This document shows, in pieces, positions 55,168 to 64,000 of a stretch of DNA of 64,000 nt. This stretch comes from Aldrovandia affinis (taxonomy: Eukaryota; Chordata; Actinopteri; Notacanthiformes; Halosauridae). Location of the stretch: positions 6,821,501 to 6,885,500 of the forward strand of contig JAINUG010000007.1 of assembly GCA_029706075.1 (NCBI GenBank), read 5' to 3'. Within the stretch, counting starts at the first letter, position 1. Every line of letters begins with the position of its first letter. The notes beneath the pieces are model-generated. The model worked only from the letters and a program-made list of their open reading frames with translations. It ran no database searches and was not told the DNA's origin. A program made the translations under genes and the position numbers.

Positions 55168-56523
55168 ACATTTTACATTTTACATTTTAAGCATTTAGCA
55201 GACGCTCTTATTCAGAGCGACTTACAAGATGTGCATTAATACAAGGTAAGAACAGTCATAGTTGGCGCACAAGATCAGTGCAGTAAACAGCAATAGACAT
55301 CATTGCAGGCGTCTGCATATCATACCTGTAACACTGGGAAGGAAAAGGTTAGTGGGTTTTATTTTTTTAATTTTTTTACTTTTTTTAAGTACAGTGTAGA
55401 ACAAGTAAACAGTGGTGACGACAGATTGACTAGATGGACCGTGTTCAGTGGTAGTGGAGTCTGAAGAGGTGGGTTTTGAGTCTCTTGCGGAAGATTGGAA
55501 GTGATTCCGCAGTCCTGACCGATTGCGGGAGGTCGTTCCACCAACGAGGGACCAGGACAGAGAAGAGGCGAGACCGCGAGGAGCGGCTGCCAGGCGCCCG
55601 GAGGGATGGGGCAGTCAGTCTGCCAGTGGAGGCGGAGCGGAGGGGTCTGGGCGGGGTGTAGGGAGTGATGAGTGACTGGAGGTATGGGGGAGTAGTACCT
55701 CTGGCTGCTTGAAAAGCAAGCACCAGTGACTTGAATCTGATGAGTGCTGCGATGGGGAGCCAGTGCAGACAGGAGAGTAGAAGGGTGACGTGGGTGAACT
55801 TCGGCTGGTTGAACACCAGGCGAGCAGCAGCGTTCTGGACTAGTTGCAGTGGCTTGATGGCACAGGCCGGAAGGCCTGCCAGCAAGGAATTGCAGTAGTC
55901 CAGACGTGAGATCACCAGGGCCTGGACCAGGAGTTGAGTGGCCTCTTGGGTGAGGAACGGTCAGATCCTCCGGATGTTGTGGAGCGAGAACCGGCAGGTC
56001 CGAGTGATCGCTGCAATATGGCTCGAGAAGCACAGCTGGCTGTCCAGGGTTACCCCAAGACTCCTGGCAGACTGGGACAGAGACACTATGGAGCCTTCCA
56101 CGGTGATTGACGCATCAATCATCGGGGAGCCCTTCGCTGGGAGGAAGAGCAGCTCTGTCTTCCCCAGGTTCAGCTTCAGGTGGTGGGTGGACATCCATGC
56201 AGAGATGTCAGCCAGGCATGCAGAGATCCGTGCCAGGACCTGGGTATCAGATGGAGGGAAGGAGAGAAAGAGTTGAGTGTCATCAGCATAGCAGTGATAG
56301 GAAAAACCATGAGCAGAAATAACAGAGCCAAGCGACTTGGTGTACAGAGAAAATAGGACGGGGCCTAGCACCGAGCCCTGCGGGACTCCGGTAGAGAGGG
56401 TGTGGGGAGAGGAGAGGGATCCTCTCCAGGCCACCTGGTAGGACCGGTCAGCCAGGTAGGACTCAAACCATGTCAACGCCGATCCAGAGATTCCCATCTC
56501 AACGAGAGATGAGAGCAAGATCT
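55168..56523 (-). mobile_element. L2-like LINE (family X, copy 2), 5'-truncated
   Basis: Flanked by GGTGT (55163-55167 and 56524-56528). The minus-strand RT starts at SSLVEMGISGSALTWFESYL (56518), with motif B STGVPQGSVLGPVLFSLY and motif [13 protein letters not shown], then LNLGKTELLFLPAKG. After one frameshift near 55960 it continues RLDYCNSLLAGLPACAIKPL to RTAESLPIFRKRLKTHLF (55915-55445). The tail carries the shared GTCGCTCTG-type 3' end as AGAGCGACTT on plus, then three ACATTTT units. Confidence 0.9.
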
Positions 56524-56569
56524 GGTGTGATGGTCAGGTGTCCACTGACTTTTGGCCATGTAGTGTATA

Positions 56570-57427
56570 TCGAAGAAAATTGAGAGCTATGCAACTAGTA
56601 CACAGTATTTTAATGATTTGCTCTTATACTGTATAATTCAATAAGAAATAATATTCAGTATTCATTATTTGACAGGCTTGTTGTTCTCCATTTATTACAC
56701 AAAATACAGTGAGGAATTTTTTTTTTTGTGAAGCCAGACAAGCTGTAATCAGCAATGATGACGATGATCCAAAAGCAGCAAGCAACACATTAAAACATCT
56801 GACAATACATAATTATTCCATCACCTACTCTTGAGGTGTGTTTTTACCAGCATTCCTTACTTCCTGTAATTGACCTGAATCCCATATTATTGTAGAGTAT
56901 CAAATCTGCCGGTTAAGTGGCCGGGAATCCTACGCACAGCATTGCCTGCAGCAAGGCTCATTAATGAGAATTCCCAGTGAAAGGAATTGGCCTCTCACGG
57001 AGCATCGTTTAGGTAGTGCGATTTATCCTGGAGCGCCAGTGGAAAAAGAACAACTCTTTTGAAGTGGGAGAGCCCAGATTAAGGCTTGTACACACACGGT
57101 AATCTTCAGAGCTGGATGTGAGTCCGCTGGGGGTTTGGGGAGGTGGGTGTCTGGTATGTGGGATCATTCATGCATTGGGGTTTGGAAGATGCAGCGGCGA
57201 CAGACACAAAGGCCCATGTAATCTTCACTCCTAGGCACTCCCTCATTTACAAGAAGATTTATAGAATTATAATTTGTCACGAAAGTGAAAGCAATTGCGG
57301 GCCTGGTAAAGAATTTGAAAAACACAGATGCAGCTCCCTGCAATTACACATAGATTACAGCGTGGCACTTTCATTCAGAGTGTGCCCAGAGTGTACGTGC
57401 ACCTTTGTGAATGAGCTATGTCTTACA
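56570..57427. other. intergenic, nothing recognised
   Basis: The longest frame (57143-57451, 102 codons) shows no domain. A poly(T)9 run lies at 56719. Confidence 0.45.
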
Positions 57428-57429
57428 TA

Positions 57430-57894
57430 CAGTACTGTGCAAAAGGCTTAGGCCACCTGAGAAAATTATTTAAAGCTATTTATCTGGGCAGTAATTGTTT
57501 ATTTGCTTGGAAAAACACTATATAACACAATACATCCAAATAAACATTAATACAACATAAAATAACAAGAATTTATTGTGTTTTCCAAAAAGTTATTGAT
57601 ATCTTCTGAGATGGCTAGAAGAACACAGGTTTGGTTCCCAAGCCTCTCCTGGTCTCTCCTCTCCATTCCATGTATTTTGTTTAGTTTGACATAAAATCAT
57701 AGTTTTGCATCAACAAGGCAATTCTCAGTGAGAAATAGCCCACCTAACCGGATTTTCAAGATGTGCTGTTCAAGCTGGTGTTCAAGCTGCGGTGTTCAGA
57801 GTTTTAAAAACACAAGATGTTTTTGTTACTTTTCATTGTACTAATGTTTCTTTGTGTTTACTTCAATGTTCTATAGTGTTTTTGCACAGTACTG
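57430..57894. mobile_element. non-autonomous Tc1/mariner-type MITE
   Basis: The ends CAGTACTGTGCAAAAGGC / TTTTTGCACAGTACTG are inverted and flanked by TA (57428-57429, 57895-57896). The 465-bp centre has no transposase. Such CAGTACTGTGCAAA ends are common in fish. Confidence 0.8.
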
Positions 57895-58157
57895 TACATC
57901 TCAGTCATAGAAAAGTGCGATATGACCTTATATATGCAATATATTGCATCTCTTTCTCTTGCATCACATTGCTTAAGTAACCAAAGTTGTTTGTTTCATT
58001 AAATGTAATGGTGCGTTCGCAATTAGAAAGGGCAATTGAAATGTCTAATTCATGACACCATGCATGCCTGGCATAGCTGCACATTTTGCATGCATGATAA
58101 GGTCATATCGCATTGGTTCTTCATTTGGATTCTTAGAAATGTGACATTGTGCTAGAG

Positions 58158-58361
58158 CAGGGGTGTCAAACTCATTCCATTGAGGGCCGAGTGTATGCAG
58201 GTTTCTGTTGTAACCAATGCATTACACCAGGTGATTTAAATTAGGTTCTCTCCTTAGTTGAAGAAGTGAGCTAATTAGTGAAATCACCTGGTGTAGTGCA
58301 TTTGGTTGCAACAAAAACTTGCATACACTCGGCCCTCGATGGAATGAATTTGACACCTGTG
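58158..58361. mobile_element. hAT-type MITE, palindromic
   Basis: This 204-bp near-palindrome has ends CAGGGGTGTCAAACTCATTC / GAATTTGACACCTGTG and the 8-bp duplication TGCTAGAG (58150-58157, 58362-58369). The arms GAGGGCCGAGTGTATGCAGG and TTACACCAGGTGATTT pair with their inverses. The 8-bp duplication and CAGGGGTG ends are typical of hAT MITEs. Confidence 0.88.
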
Positions 58362-58729
58362 TGCTAGAGCTTTGGAGACAGTGTCTGTGTGTCCGTGTCT
58401 GTGGGTGGGTGGCTCATTTTGAGATACCAGAACAAGTGTGGACTGTTGGCTCCTTCTTCCCATTCAGTTGGACGTTTCCCCAGAGATCAGTTTGCAGAAA
58501 AGGAAACTTCTTCTCAGGCCATCTGGCCATCTGGAGAAATCTATGCAAAAATCTTTACGGGGTCACTTGTGCCCATAGACATCATGGTTATTAGCTGGGA
58601 AAGTATCCTGCGGAATATTCTGGGGGAGTTCTCCAGATCTGGAGGTATTGGTTTCCAATCAAAATGGAGACTTCCCCAGCCCAGGCAATTCCCTTATTTG
58701 TCTTAAGTTTTTGTAGTACTTCTACATCC

Positions 58730-59293
58730 TGTGGTGTCCCTAGGGGTTGGGCGACACTCACGGACCTTGCAGAGGGCGTAGGCAAGTTAAAGAACCCAGA
58801 GGAGACAGTATATAAACAAAATGATAATTTATTAAACTTATCTTGATAGCACAAAACAAAGGGCGGGGTCTTTGGGGGGAATACAAATACATAAAGTCCA
58901 CAATCCTTAGCTCGTCGTCGTTGTCCATAATCCAGTGTCACAACCCAGGTCAGTTCCATAATCCAGTCCAGTAGTCGGTACACAAAGCAGGGTCCTCAAA
59001 ACAATCCAACTCACTCAAACTCTCTCCAAATCCCAGCTAGTCAACAGACTTCACAGTTCTCTCTACAGTCCAACACACTTTCCTACTCCTTCCAACATGT
59101 GACATGAGTTAGTCCTTTAAATAGGCCTACAAATGGCCTTCAGCTGGTCGTTAGTCCCAATAGCTTGACTCTGTTCAGGTGTTGGACTGCGACCTGCTGG
59201 GAAATGTAGTGTTTTCTTGCTCCCATGTGTTGGAGGCCAGGTAGCCATTTCCTTGGGCAGCCTTTTCCTTGGGCAGCCCCTTGGGCTGCCACA
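58730..59293 (-). repeat. solo LTR of family G
   Basis: This complete LTR (minus strand TGTGGCAGCCCAAGGGGC to GGGACACCACA, 564 bp) is flanked by ATCC on both sides (58726-58729, 59294-59297). It is homologous along its length to the LTR at 14068-14590. Near its 5' end CTGCCCAAGGAAA/GGCTGCCCAAGG repeats twice. It sits at the edge of CR1 copy C. The proviral interior was lost by LTR-LTR recombination. Confidence 0.85.
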
Positions 59294-59852
59294 ATCCTTT
59301 ATCTCGAAGTCCTCTAAATCATTCTGTAAATTGGCTATACATTTAGGCATATTTACAACCTCTTCTCTGGTAAAGCTCTCAACAAAGTAACTTTGTGTGT
59401 TAGCAATATCCTTATTATTATAAACCAAAGTTCCTTCCTTATTGTTAATGCACTTAACCTCATCATTAACTTTCCTTTTTCTACTACAATATTGAAAAAA
59501 CTTCTTAGGATTACTTTTTGAATTTGGGGAAATTTAAGTTTCAAACCGCCTTTTAGCTGATCTTATTTCCTTTTAGCCTTAGCCCGCATATTACAATAAT
59601 CTAACTTGTTTTTCTCTGTATTTTATATACTCTGTACAGTCGCTTCTTTTGCCTCAGAATCTCCCATAAAGATTTAGTCATCTACTGCAGAGACTGTTTT
59701 TTCATTCTATTTTTCTTTACTTTTGTGATGAATTTACACTGTACACAATAACCCTTTTAAATATAGCCAATTTTTCATTCACAGTTCTGCAATCTAGAGG
59801 TTTTACCCAAACCTATACTGCTTAAATTCTCTCTCATTTGATTAAAGTCAGC

Positions 59853-60194
59853 TCATCTGAAATGTAAAATTCTAGAGTTAAAGGAGGCTATCTTAATTAG
59901 CCAAAAAAAATCAAAAATAACTGCACTGTGGTCACTTGCCGCTAGTTGTTCTCCTACCTCTGTGCTGCAAATTTGATCAGTATTGTTACACAAAACCAGA
60001 TCCAGTATTGATTTCCCTCTCGTTGGCTGAGTAACAGACTGTACCAAAAAGCAGTCATTCATCATATCTAAAAACTCCTCTTCACATTTACCCTGACCTG
60101 TCACTACCTCCCAATTAATAGAGAGGTAATTGAAGGTGCCCATTATTATTGTCTCTCCTTCAGCACAGGTTTGTTTTATGCTACCAAAGAGCAT
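59853..60194 (-). pseudogene. CR1 endonuclease domain, copy C
   Basis: A 113-codon frame contains IIMGTFNYLSINWEVV (GDFN-type motif with Asp replaced by Thr), FLDMMNDCFLVQSVTQPTRG, SILDLVLCNNTD and AASDHSAVIFDF (the SDH catalytic end). It closely parallels 27910-27485. Confidence 0.82.
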
Positions 60195-60751
60195 ACTATT
60201 TATGTTACTGTCTGAAGCTGGAGGTCTATAGCATACTCCTATATTAAGGCCCTTTCACATAAAGGGCCACTCCCCCTCCTCTTTTATTAGTTCTATCCTT
60301 CCTGAACAATTTGTACCCCTCTACATTATATTCATCCCCATCTGCTGCGCCAAGCTATGTTTCAGTAATCCCAACAATGTCATAACCCCCATTCAACATG
60401 ACAGCCTCCAGTTCCAAAAATTATTTTTTTATGCTTTTCACATTTAAACACATGAACTTCAGAGCCCTACTCACACTTACGTTGTCCTTCCCCTCCGCAC
60501 ATAACTGTGCCGAACCACCTCTATTCACATTATGATCTAAAAAATCTTTATTAATTATATCCTCAGATTTATTATACTCTGCCCTGGTGTCTTCCATCTG
60601 GGCAGTCTGTACCTCCCTATCCATAATACTACCACTATTTTCCCTCCCTGCCCCCCCAGTCCCTAGTTTAAATATTCCTCCGCTACCCTAAGCATAGGCT
60701 GGCCCAATGCAGCTGTACCCCTCCGGTTCGAGTGTAGCCCATCCCACTTGT

Positions 60752-61530
60752 ACTGTCATGGTTGTTCCCCAGATTCACCGCCAGGTGGCGGTGTTGCGCC
60801 TTCCTTGTGGGAGGTGCACAGGTGGGGTCAATTTACAATCACCTTCCTATTTAAACTCGCACCTGGCGTTGATCGGGGCGAAATTGTAAGCCATCTTTAC
60901 GATTTAGCCGGTAAGGTAGTGGTGTCTTTTTCAAGACGCTACACAAAGACTTACGGTAGAAATGACTATCTATTCAAACCTTCTCAAAGAAAGAACAACC
61001 TTAGTTGTACCTACAATAGGAACCTTGCTCTCTATAAGGAGCTTTTGTTTGGTTTCTTTTGTTCAGTCGGTTCGACTGTGTTTTGGGTTACATTATTGTT
61101 CTTTTGGCTCTCCTAGCCTTTTCTTGTTTTCGGACACTCGGTGTCTTTGATTTAGTAGTTTGTTTTCTCTATTACCTTTTGGTCATCCGGTGGACGTATT
61201 TCCACCACTGTATGTTTTGGGTTCAGAAAATAAATTGTATAAAGTATTTGGTTTACCGGGTGTTTTGCTACCCTCGCCTTATTAACTCTGCAGAGTTCTT
61301 CATTTCTTTTGTTTGTGTCAGCGTGACACTTAGCCAGGACGTATTTCCACCACTCTCTGTTCTGAAAAGAAATTATATAAGGTATTTGGTTTACCGGGTG
61401 TTTTGCTACCCTCACCTTATTAACTCTGCGGAGTTCTTTATTTCTTTTGTTTGTGTCAGTGTGACACTTAGCCACCCGTTGGGTGATATTTTCCGTTCCT
61501 CCCCTTTTGTTCGTCTCTTCCCTAATTCTG
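60752..61530 (+). repeat. LTR-like insert with a 145-bp tandem repeat
   Basis: It starts TGTCATGGTTGTTCCCCAGA, a sushi-like LTR start, exactly where CR1 ORF1 is interrupted. The right edge is uncertain: GTGTGACA at about 61467 or further to about 61530. It contains two copies of a unit at 61192-61336 and 61337-61474 (GGACGTATTTCCACCACT ... GTGTGACACTTAGCCA), about 90 percent alike by eye. No coding potential. Confidence 0.55.
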
Positions 61531-61534
61531 CTTG

Positions 61535-61764
61535 CCTTTGCTAGCACGTGGTACTGGCAGAATTCCAGAGAAGACCACCATCGAGGTTCTGCTCCTTAAC
61601 TTTGATCCTAATTCTATAAATTTGTCCTGCAGAACCTCAAACCTACCCTTACCTATGCCATTGGTTCCAACATGGACCATGACCACTGTATCCACCCCTG
61701 CTCTGGCCAGGAGCTTGTCCGCATGTTCCAGGAGGTCTCCGACCTGAGCACTAGGCAGGCAACA
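61535..61764 (-). pseudogene. CR1 ORF1 esterase-like domain fragment
   Basis: Minus-strand GDLLEHADKLLARAGVDTVV, MVHVGTNGIGKGRFEVLQDK, MVVFSGILPVPRASKG: the HVGTNDI-type block of SGNH/GDSL esterases found in ORF1 of many CR1 elements. The remainder of the domain (the DGLH.N..G block with the catalytic Asp-His) lies across the insert at 60751-60660. The catalytic Ser block should be upstream and is cut off. Confidence 0.72.
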
Positions 61765-62655
61765 TGCTTGATGCTTCAATCACCATGGAAGGCTCCATAG
61801 TGTCTCCGTCCCAGTCTGCCAGGAGTCTTAGAGTGACCCTGGACATCCAGCTGTGCTTCTCGGGCCACATTGCAGCCTGGACCTACCAATTCAACATAAT
61901 ATAACCTACCTCCATAACATCCGGAGGATCTGACCGTTCCTCTCCCAAGAGGCCACACAACTCCTGGTCCAGGCTCTGGTTATCTCACGTCTGGACTACT
62001 GCAATTCCTTGCTGGCAAGCCTACCGGTCTGTGCTATCAAGTCACTGCAACTGGTCCAGAATGCTGCCGCATGTCTGGTGTTCAACTAACCCAAGTGCAC
62101 GCATGTCTACCCTCTACTAACCTTTCTGCACTGGCTCCCTATCACAGCACACATTACATTTAAATCACTGATGCAGGCTTATCAAGCTGCTAGAGGAACT
62201 GCTACCTCCTACCTTCAGTCACTCATCACACCCTACACCCCAGCCAGACCCCTCCGCTCTGCCTCCTCTGGCAAACTGACTGTGCTATCCCTCTGGGCAC
62301 CCGATAGCTGCTCCTTGTGGTCTCGCCTCTTCTCTCACTCCTCGGTGTTGGAACGATCTTCCACACTCGGTCAGGACTGCGGAATCACTTGCCATCTTCC
62401 GCAAGAGACTCAAAACCCACCTCTTCAGGCTCCACTACCACTGACTCATATTTATTTTTATGCATTTTGTAATATTGTCGTATCTATGTTGATGACTGTC
62501 CAAAAAAAAATTATAATAACTTTTCCTTCCCTCTCTTACAGGTACGGTATGTAGCTGCCAACGATTATGTCTATTACTGTATTATGACACTGATCTCTTA
62601 TGCAGACGATGACTGATCTTACCATGTATTAATGCACATCTTGTAAGGTACTCTG
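61765..62655 (+). mobile_element. L2-like LINE (family X, copy 3)
   Basis: Starts ATGCTTGATGCTTCAATCAC (as in the family X RT thumb) and continues with LDYCNSLLASLPVCAIKSLQ, VQNAAACLVFN, YQAARGTATSYLQSLITPYT to RLKTHLFRLHYH (about 62443). The 3' UTR stops at GTAAGGTACTCTG, in the middle of the family's conserved tail, because the sushi LTR starts there. More diverged than copies 1 and 2. Confidence 0.83.
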
Positions 62656-62994
62656 TGTCACGTCTCGTGTTCGTGTTCCCCGTAATTAGGTGTTTTCATT
62701 CGTTCCATGTTTTCCTGGTTGTCTGGTCCGTGTTTTCACTTTCACCTACCTGTTCCCAGTCTTGTCATTGTATTGTTTTCACCTGTTCCTCATGTGTCTG
62801 ATTGCAGTTAGCTGCATTCATGTTAATTCCTGATTGTTTCTCGTTATGTCTGATGTAGTTAGCTGTTCGTTTCCCATGTTCATTTCCTGATTGTCTCGTT
62901 ATTGTATTATCGTTTTCACTTAATTCCTCATGTGTCTGATTGCAGTCAGCTGCATTCATGTTTATTCCTGATTGTTTCTCGTTATGTCTAAATG

Positions 62995-63002
62995 TATTTA
63001 AG
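62995..63002 (+). promoter_or_regulatory. TATA-like box of the sushi LTR
   Basis: TATTTAAG lies about 30 bp upstream of GCCAGATTGT (63026-63035), which is the segment predicted to form the 5' end of the element RNA. Confidence 0.6.
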
Positions 63003-63025
63003 CTGTGTGTTTTCCAATGTTCGTT

Positions 63026-63035
63026 GCCAGATTGT
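63026..63035 (+). other. predicted self-primer (5' end of sushi element RNA)
   Basis: GCCAGATTGT is the exact reverse complement of ACAATCTGGC at 63391-63400, just after the LTR. In Tf1/sushi-group elements the RNA's own 5' end anneals to the PBS to prime reverse transcription. Position relative to the TATA-like box fits. That this RNA start is used is inferred. Confidence 0.6.
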
Positions 63036-63388
63036 CTTGTGCTTTGCGTTATGCTCACATTACTCTCCCGCGTTATCGCTGTTTCCCAGCGTTTTGTGGC
63101 TTCGTGTTTGTGCTTGTGCTCCAGTGTTCGTCAGTACCCCAGTCTCGTTCCCGCTCCTCCCTGTGTTCCCTGGACTGCCTTCTCGTTTTTCGACCTTGCC
63201 TGCCCACTGACTACGCCTTGCCTGCCCCTGATACCCCTGAAGCCCGTAACGAACTCTGCCTGTCCCCGACCATCCTTTGATCTCTGCATTGCCCTGATTA
63301 CTCCTGCCTGACCTTTGCCTGTTCACTTAATAAAAGAAGTTTCTGCATTTCTGGGTCCGCGCCTGGTTTTCTGGTCCCTGCCCTGACA

Positions 63389-63400
63389 GAACAATCTGGC
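63389..63400 (+). other. self-priming type primer-binding site
   Basis: Directly after the LTR end the sequence reads GAACAATCTGGC. It does not have the TGG start of a tRNA-primed PBS. Ten of its bases are complementary to the LTR segment at 63026-63035. Confidence 0.6.
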
Positions 63401-63404
63401 CAAG

Positions 63405-64000
63405 ATGGAACCAGCGGACCGATCCGAACCCATCGACGTAGCCCGTTACCACGGAATTCGCCTTGGACATCACGAAGCAGAGTTGCGGACGTTGCAGCAG
63501 ACCGTCCAAGCTCTGGCGGAGCAGCTTTCGTCCATGATCCAAATCATCCAAGAGTCTGCAGAAACGGCCCGTTCTGCACAGAACGCAGTAATCCAGGTGC
63601 AGACGCAAGCCGGTTATCAGAGGGGGTCCGAACCACGATTACCCCCTCCGGAACGCTACCTGGGCGACCCCAACTCATGTCGCGCTTTTTTTAGTCAATG
63701 CTCGCTAGTATTCGAACTCCAACCCTCCTCATTTCCTACGGAAAGAGCGAGGGTCGCCTATGTAATCACACTCCTTGGGGGAAAAGCTCGACTATGGGGA
63801 ACCTCTCTCTGGGAGTCTGGACACCCTGCTCTCACAACCTTCTCATCCTTCGCGGAGGAGATGAGAAGGGTTTTTGACCGGTCCTCGGTCGGACGGGCGG
63901 CGGCACGTCAACTGCTTCAGCTTCGCCAAGGAGAACAATCCGTCTCGGACTACTCCATCGAGTTCCGGACCCTGGCGACCTCAGCAGGATGGAATGCCGT
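63405..64000 (+). CDS. sushi-type Gag, intact as far as the window goes (partial)
   Basis: The ATG at 63405 opens an uninterrupted frame of 198 codons to the right edge. It has an N-terminal helix rich in Gln/Leu (EAELRTLQQTVQALAEQLSS), a linker RLPPPERYLGDP, then the capsid-like region FFSQCSLVFELQPSSFPTER, ARVAYVITLLGGKARLWGTS, FAEEMRRVFDRSS, LLQLRQGEQSVSDYSIEFRT. This is the Ty3/Gypsy Gag order (RYxGDP, AWxxSLW-like ARLWGTSLW, SVxDYxxxFR) that also gave rise to mammalian RTL/MART genes. The start is fixed by the LTR and the short leader. The zinc knuckle, protease and RT should follow outside the window. No lesion is seen, so it may be a recent copy. Confidence 0.88.
   Translation, partial: MEPADRSEPIDVARYHGIRLGHHEAELRTLQQTVQALAEQLSSMIQIIQESAETARSAQNAVIQVQTQAGYQRGSEPRLPPPERYLGDPNSCRAFFSQCSLVFELQPSSFPTERARVAYVITLLGGKARLWGTSLWESGHPALTTFSSFAEEMRRVFDRSSVGRAAARQLLQLRQGEQSVSDYSIEFRTLATSAGWNA

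Larger units (their letters stand above)
54060..56567 (+). mobile_element. Tc1-like element containing an L2-like LINE
   Basis: The terminal repeat TGCACTATATGGCCAAAAGT CAGTGGACAC at the left is inverted at the right (GTCCACTGACTTTTGGCCAT GTAGTGTA), with TA at both flanks (54058-54059, 56568-56569). A broken transposase gene lies at 54199-55095. Just inside the right end, a LINE of family X is inserted at 55168-56523. Confidence 0.9.
59298..61764 (-). mobile_element. CR1-like LINE (copy C) split by an LTR-like insert
   Basis: Reading right to left: the ORF1 esterase-like region (61764-61535), an insert (about 60752-61530), the ORF1 end (60751-60660, KWDGLHSNRRGTAALG), the ORF2 start (60624-60421, ALKFMCLNVKSIKK), endonuclease (60194-59853), and the linker and RT entry to 59298 (IANTQSYFVESFTREEVVNM). 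The solo LTR at 58730 lies at its left end. Numerous stops show it is inactive. Confidence 0.8.
62656..63388 (+). repeat. 5' LTR of a sushi-type Ty3/Gypsy element
   Basis: TGTCACGTCTCG ... CCCTGACA, 733 bp. It contains a duplicated U3 segment, a TATA-like TATTTAAG at 62995-63002, a candidate transcript start near 63026, and AATAAAAG at 63329-63336 before the R/U5 end. The Gag ORF starts 16 nt after the LTR. It interrupts the 3' end of the L2-like copy at 61765-62655. Confidence 0.88.

Noticed and set aside
55938..56322. Plus-strand ORFs of 112 and 71 codons
   Set aside because: Antisense shadows of the L2-like LINE RT on the minus strand. The same holds for 9043-9399 minus.

Overview
The window is vertebrate genomic DNA, almost certainly from a ray-finned fish. 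Five exons with consensus GT/AG junctions on the minus strand (43159 down to 33995) encode a complete 293-residue cyclin D1. The exon coding lengths of 198, 216, 160, 149 and 159 nt give one uninterrupted frame. The rest is mostly transposable elements of kinds typical of fish: L2-, CR1- and L1-like LINEs, a sushi-type Ty3/Gypsy element, a gamma/epsilon-like endogenous retrovirus, Tc1, hAT, Harbinger-like and TTAA-targeting DNA elements, plus long CA/TG microsatellites. I cannot name the species. No bacterial operon, CRISPR array, rRNA or tRNA gene was seen.

Layout. 1-9129: a minus-strand endogenous retrovirus (5' LTR at 8622-9129, internal region running off the left edge). It sits inside an L2-like LINE whose 3' part continues at 9130-10165, and it is itself interrupted by a LINE (1407-2900) with a 7-bp target duplication. 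10.2-14.06 kb: an LTR remnant, a CR1 3' fragment and the 3' part of an L1 carrying a 1.17-kb GGGCCC-ended element. 14068-15340: an LTR retrotransposon with a zinc-knuckle/coiled-coil ORF, followed by L1 endonuclease and RT (15340-16830). 16.84-25.2 kb: one LINE copy split by three insertions. 25.2-30 kb: a TTAA-ended element, an L1 ORF1 fragment, CR1 fragments and a possible solo LTR.

30-50 kb is the host-gene domain: ccnd1, its 3' UTR with candidate microRNA sites, its introns (one Tc1-like element in intron 4, a 0.6-kb CA tract in intron 3), a recognisable core promoter, and about 7 kb of upstream sequence with microsatellites and one 0.2-kb MITE. No LINE or LTR element was found there. 50997-53429: an hAT element with a second copy of the same family nested in it, both flanked by 8-bp duplications. 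54060-56567: a Tc1 element holding an L2-like LINE. 57.4-58.4 kb: two MITEs. 58730-59293: a solo LTR of the same family as the 14-kb element. 59.3-61.8 kb: a CR1 with endonuclease and esterase-like ORFs, split by an LTR-like insert. 61765-62655: a third L2-like copy. 62656-64000: the 5' LTR and intact Gag start of a sushi-type element running off the right edge.

The only host gene is ccnd1. The repeats form a stratified record in which target duplications and restored reading frames show the order of insertion. The most informative new observation is that the sushi LTR carries, about 25-30 bp after a TATA-like box, a 10-nt sequence exactly complementary to the segment just after the LTR. That is the arrangement expected for Tf1/sushi-type self-primed reverse transcription.
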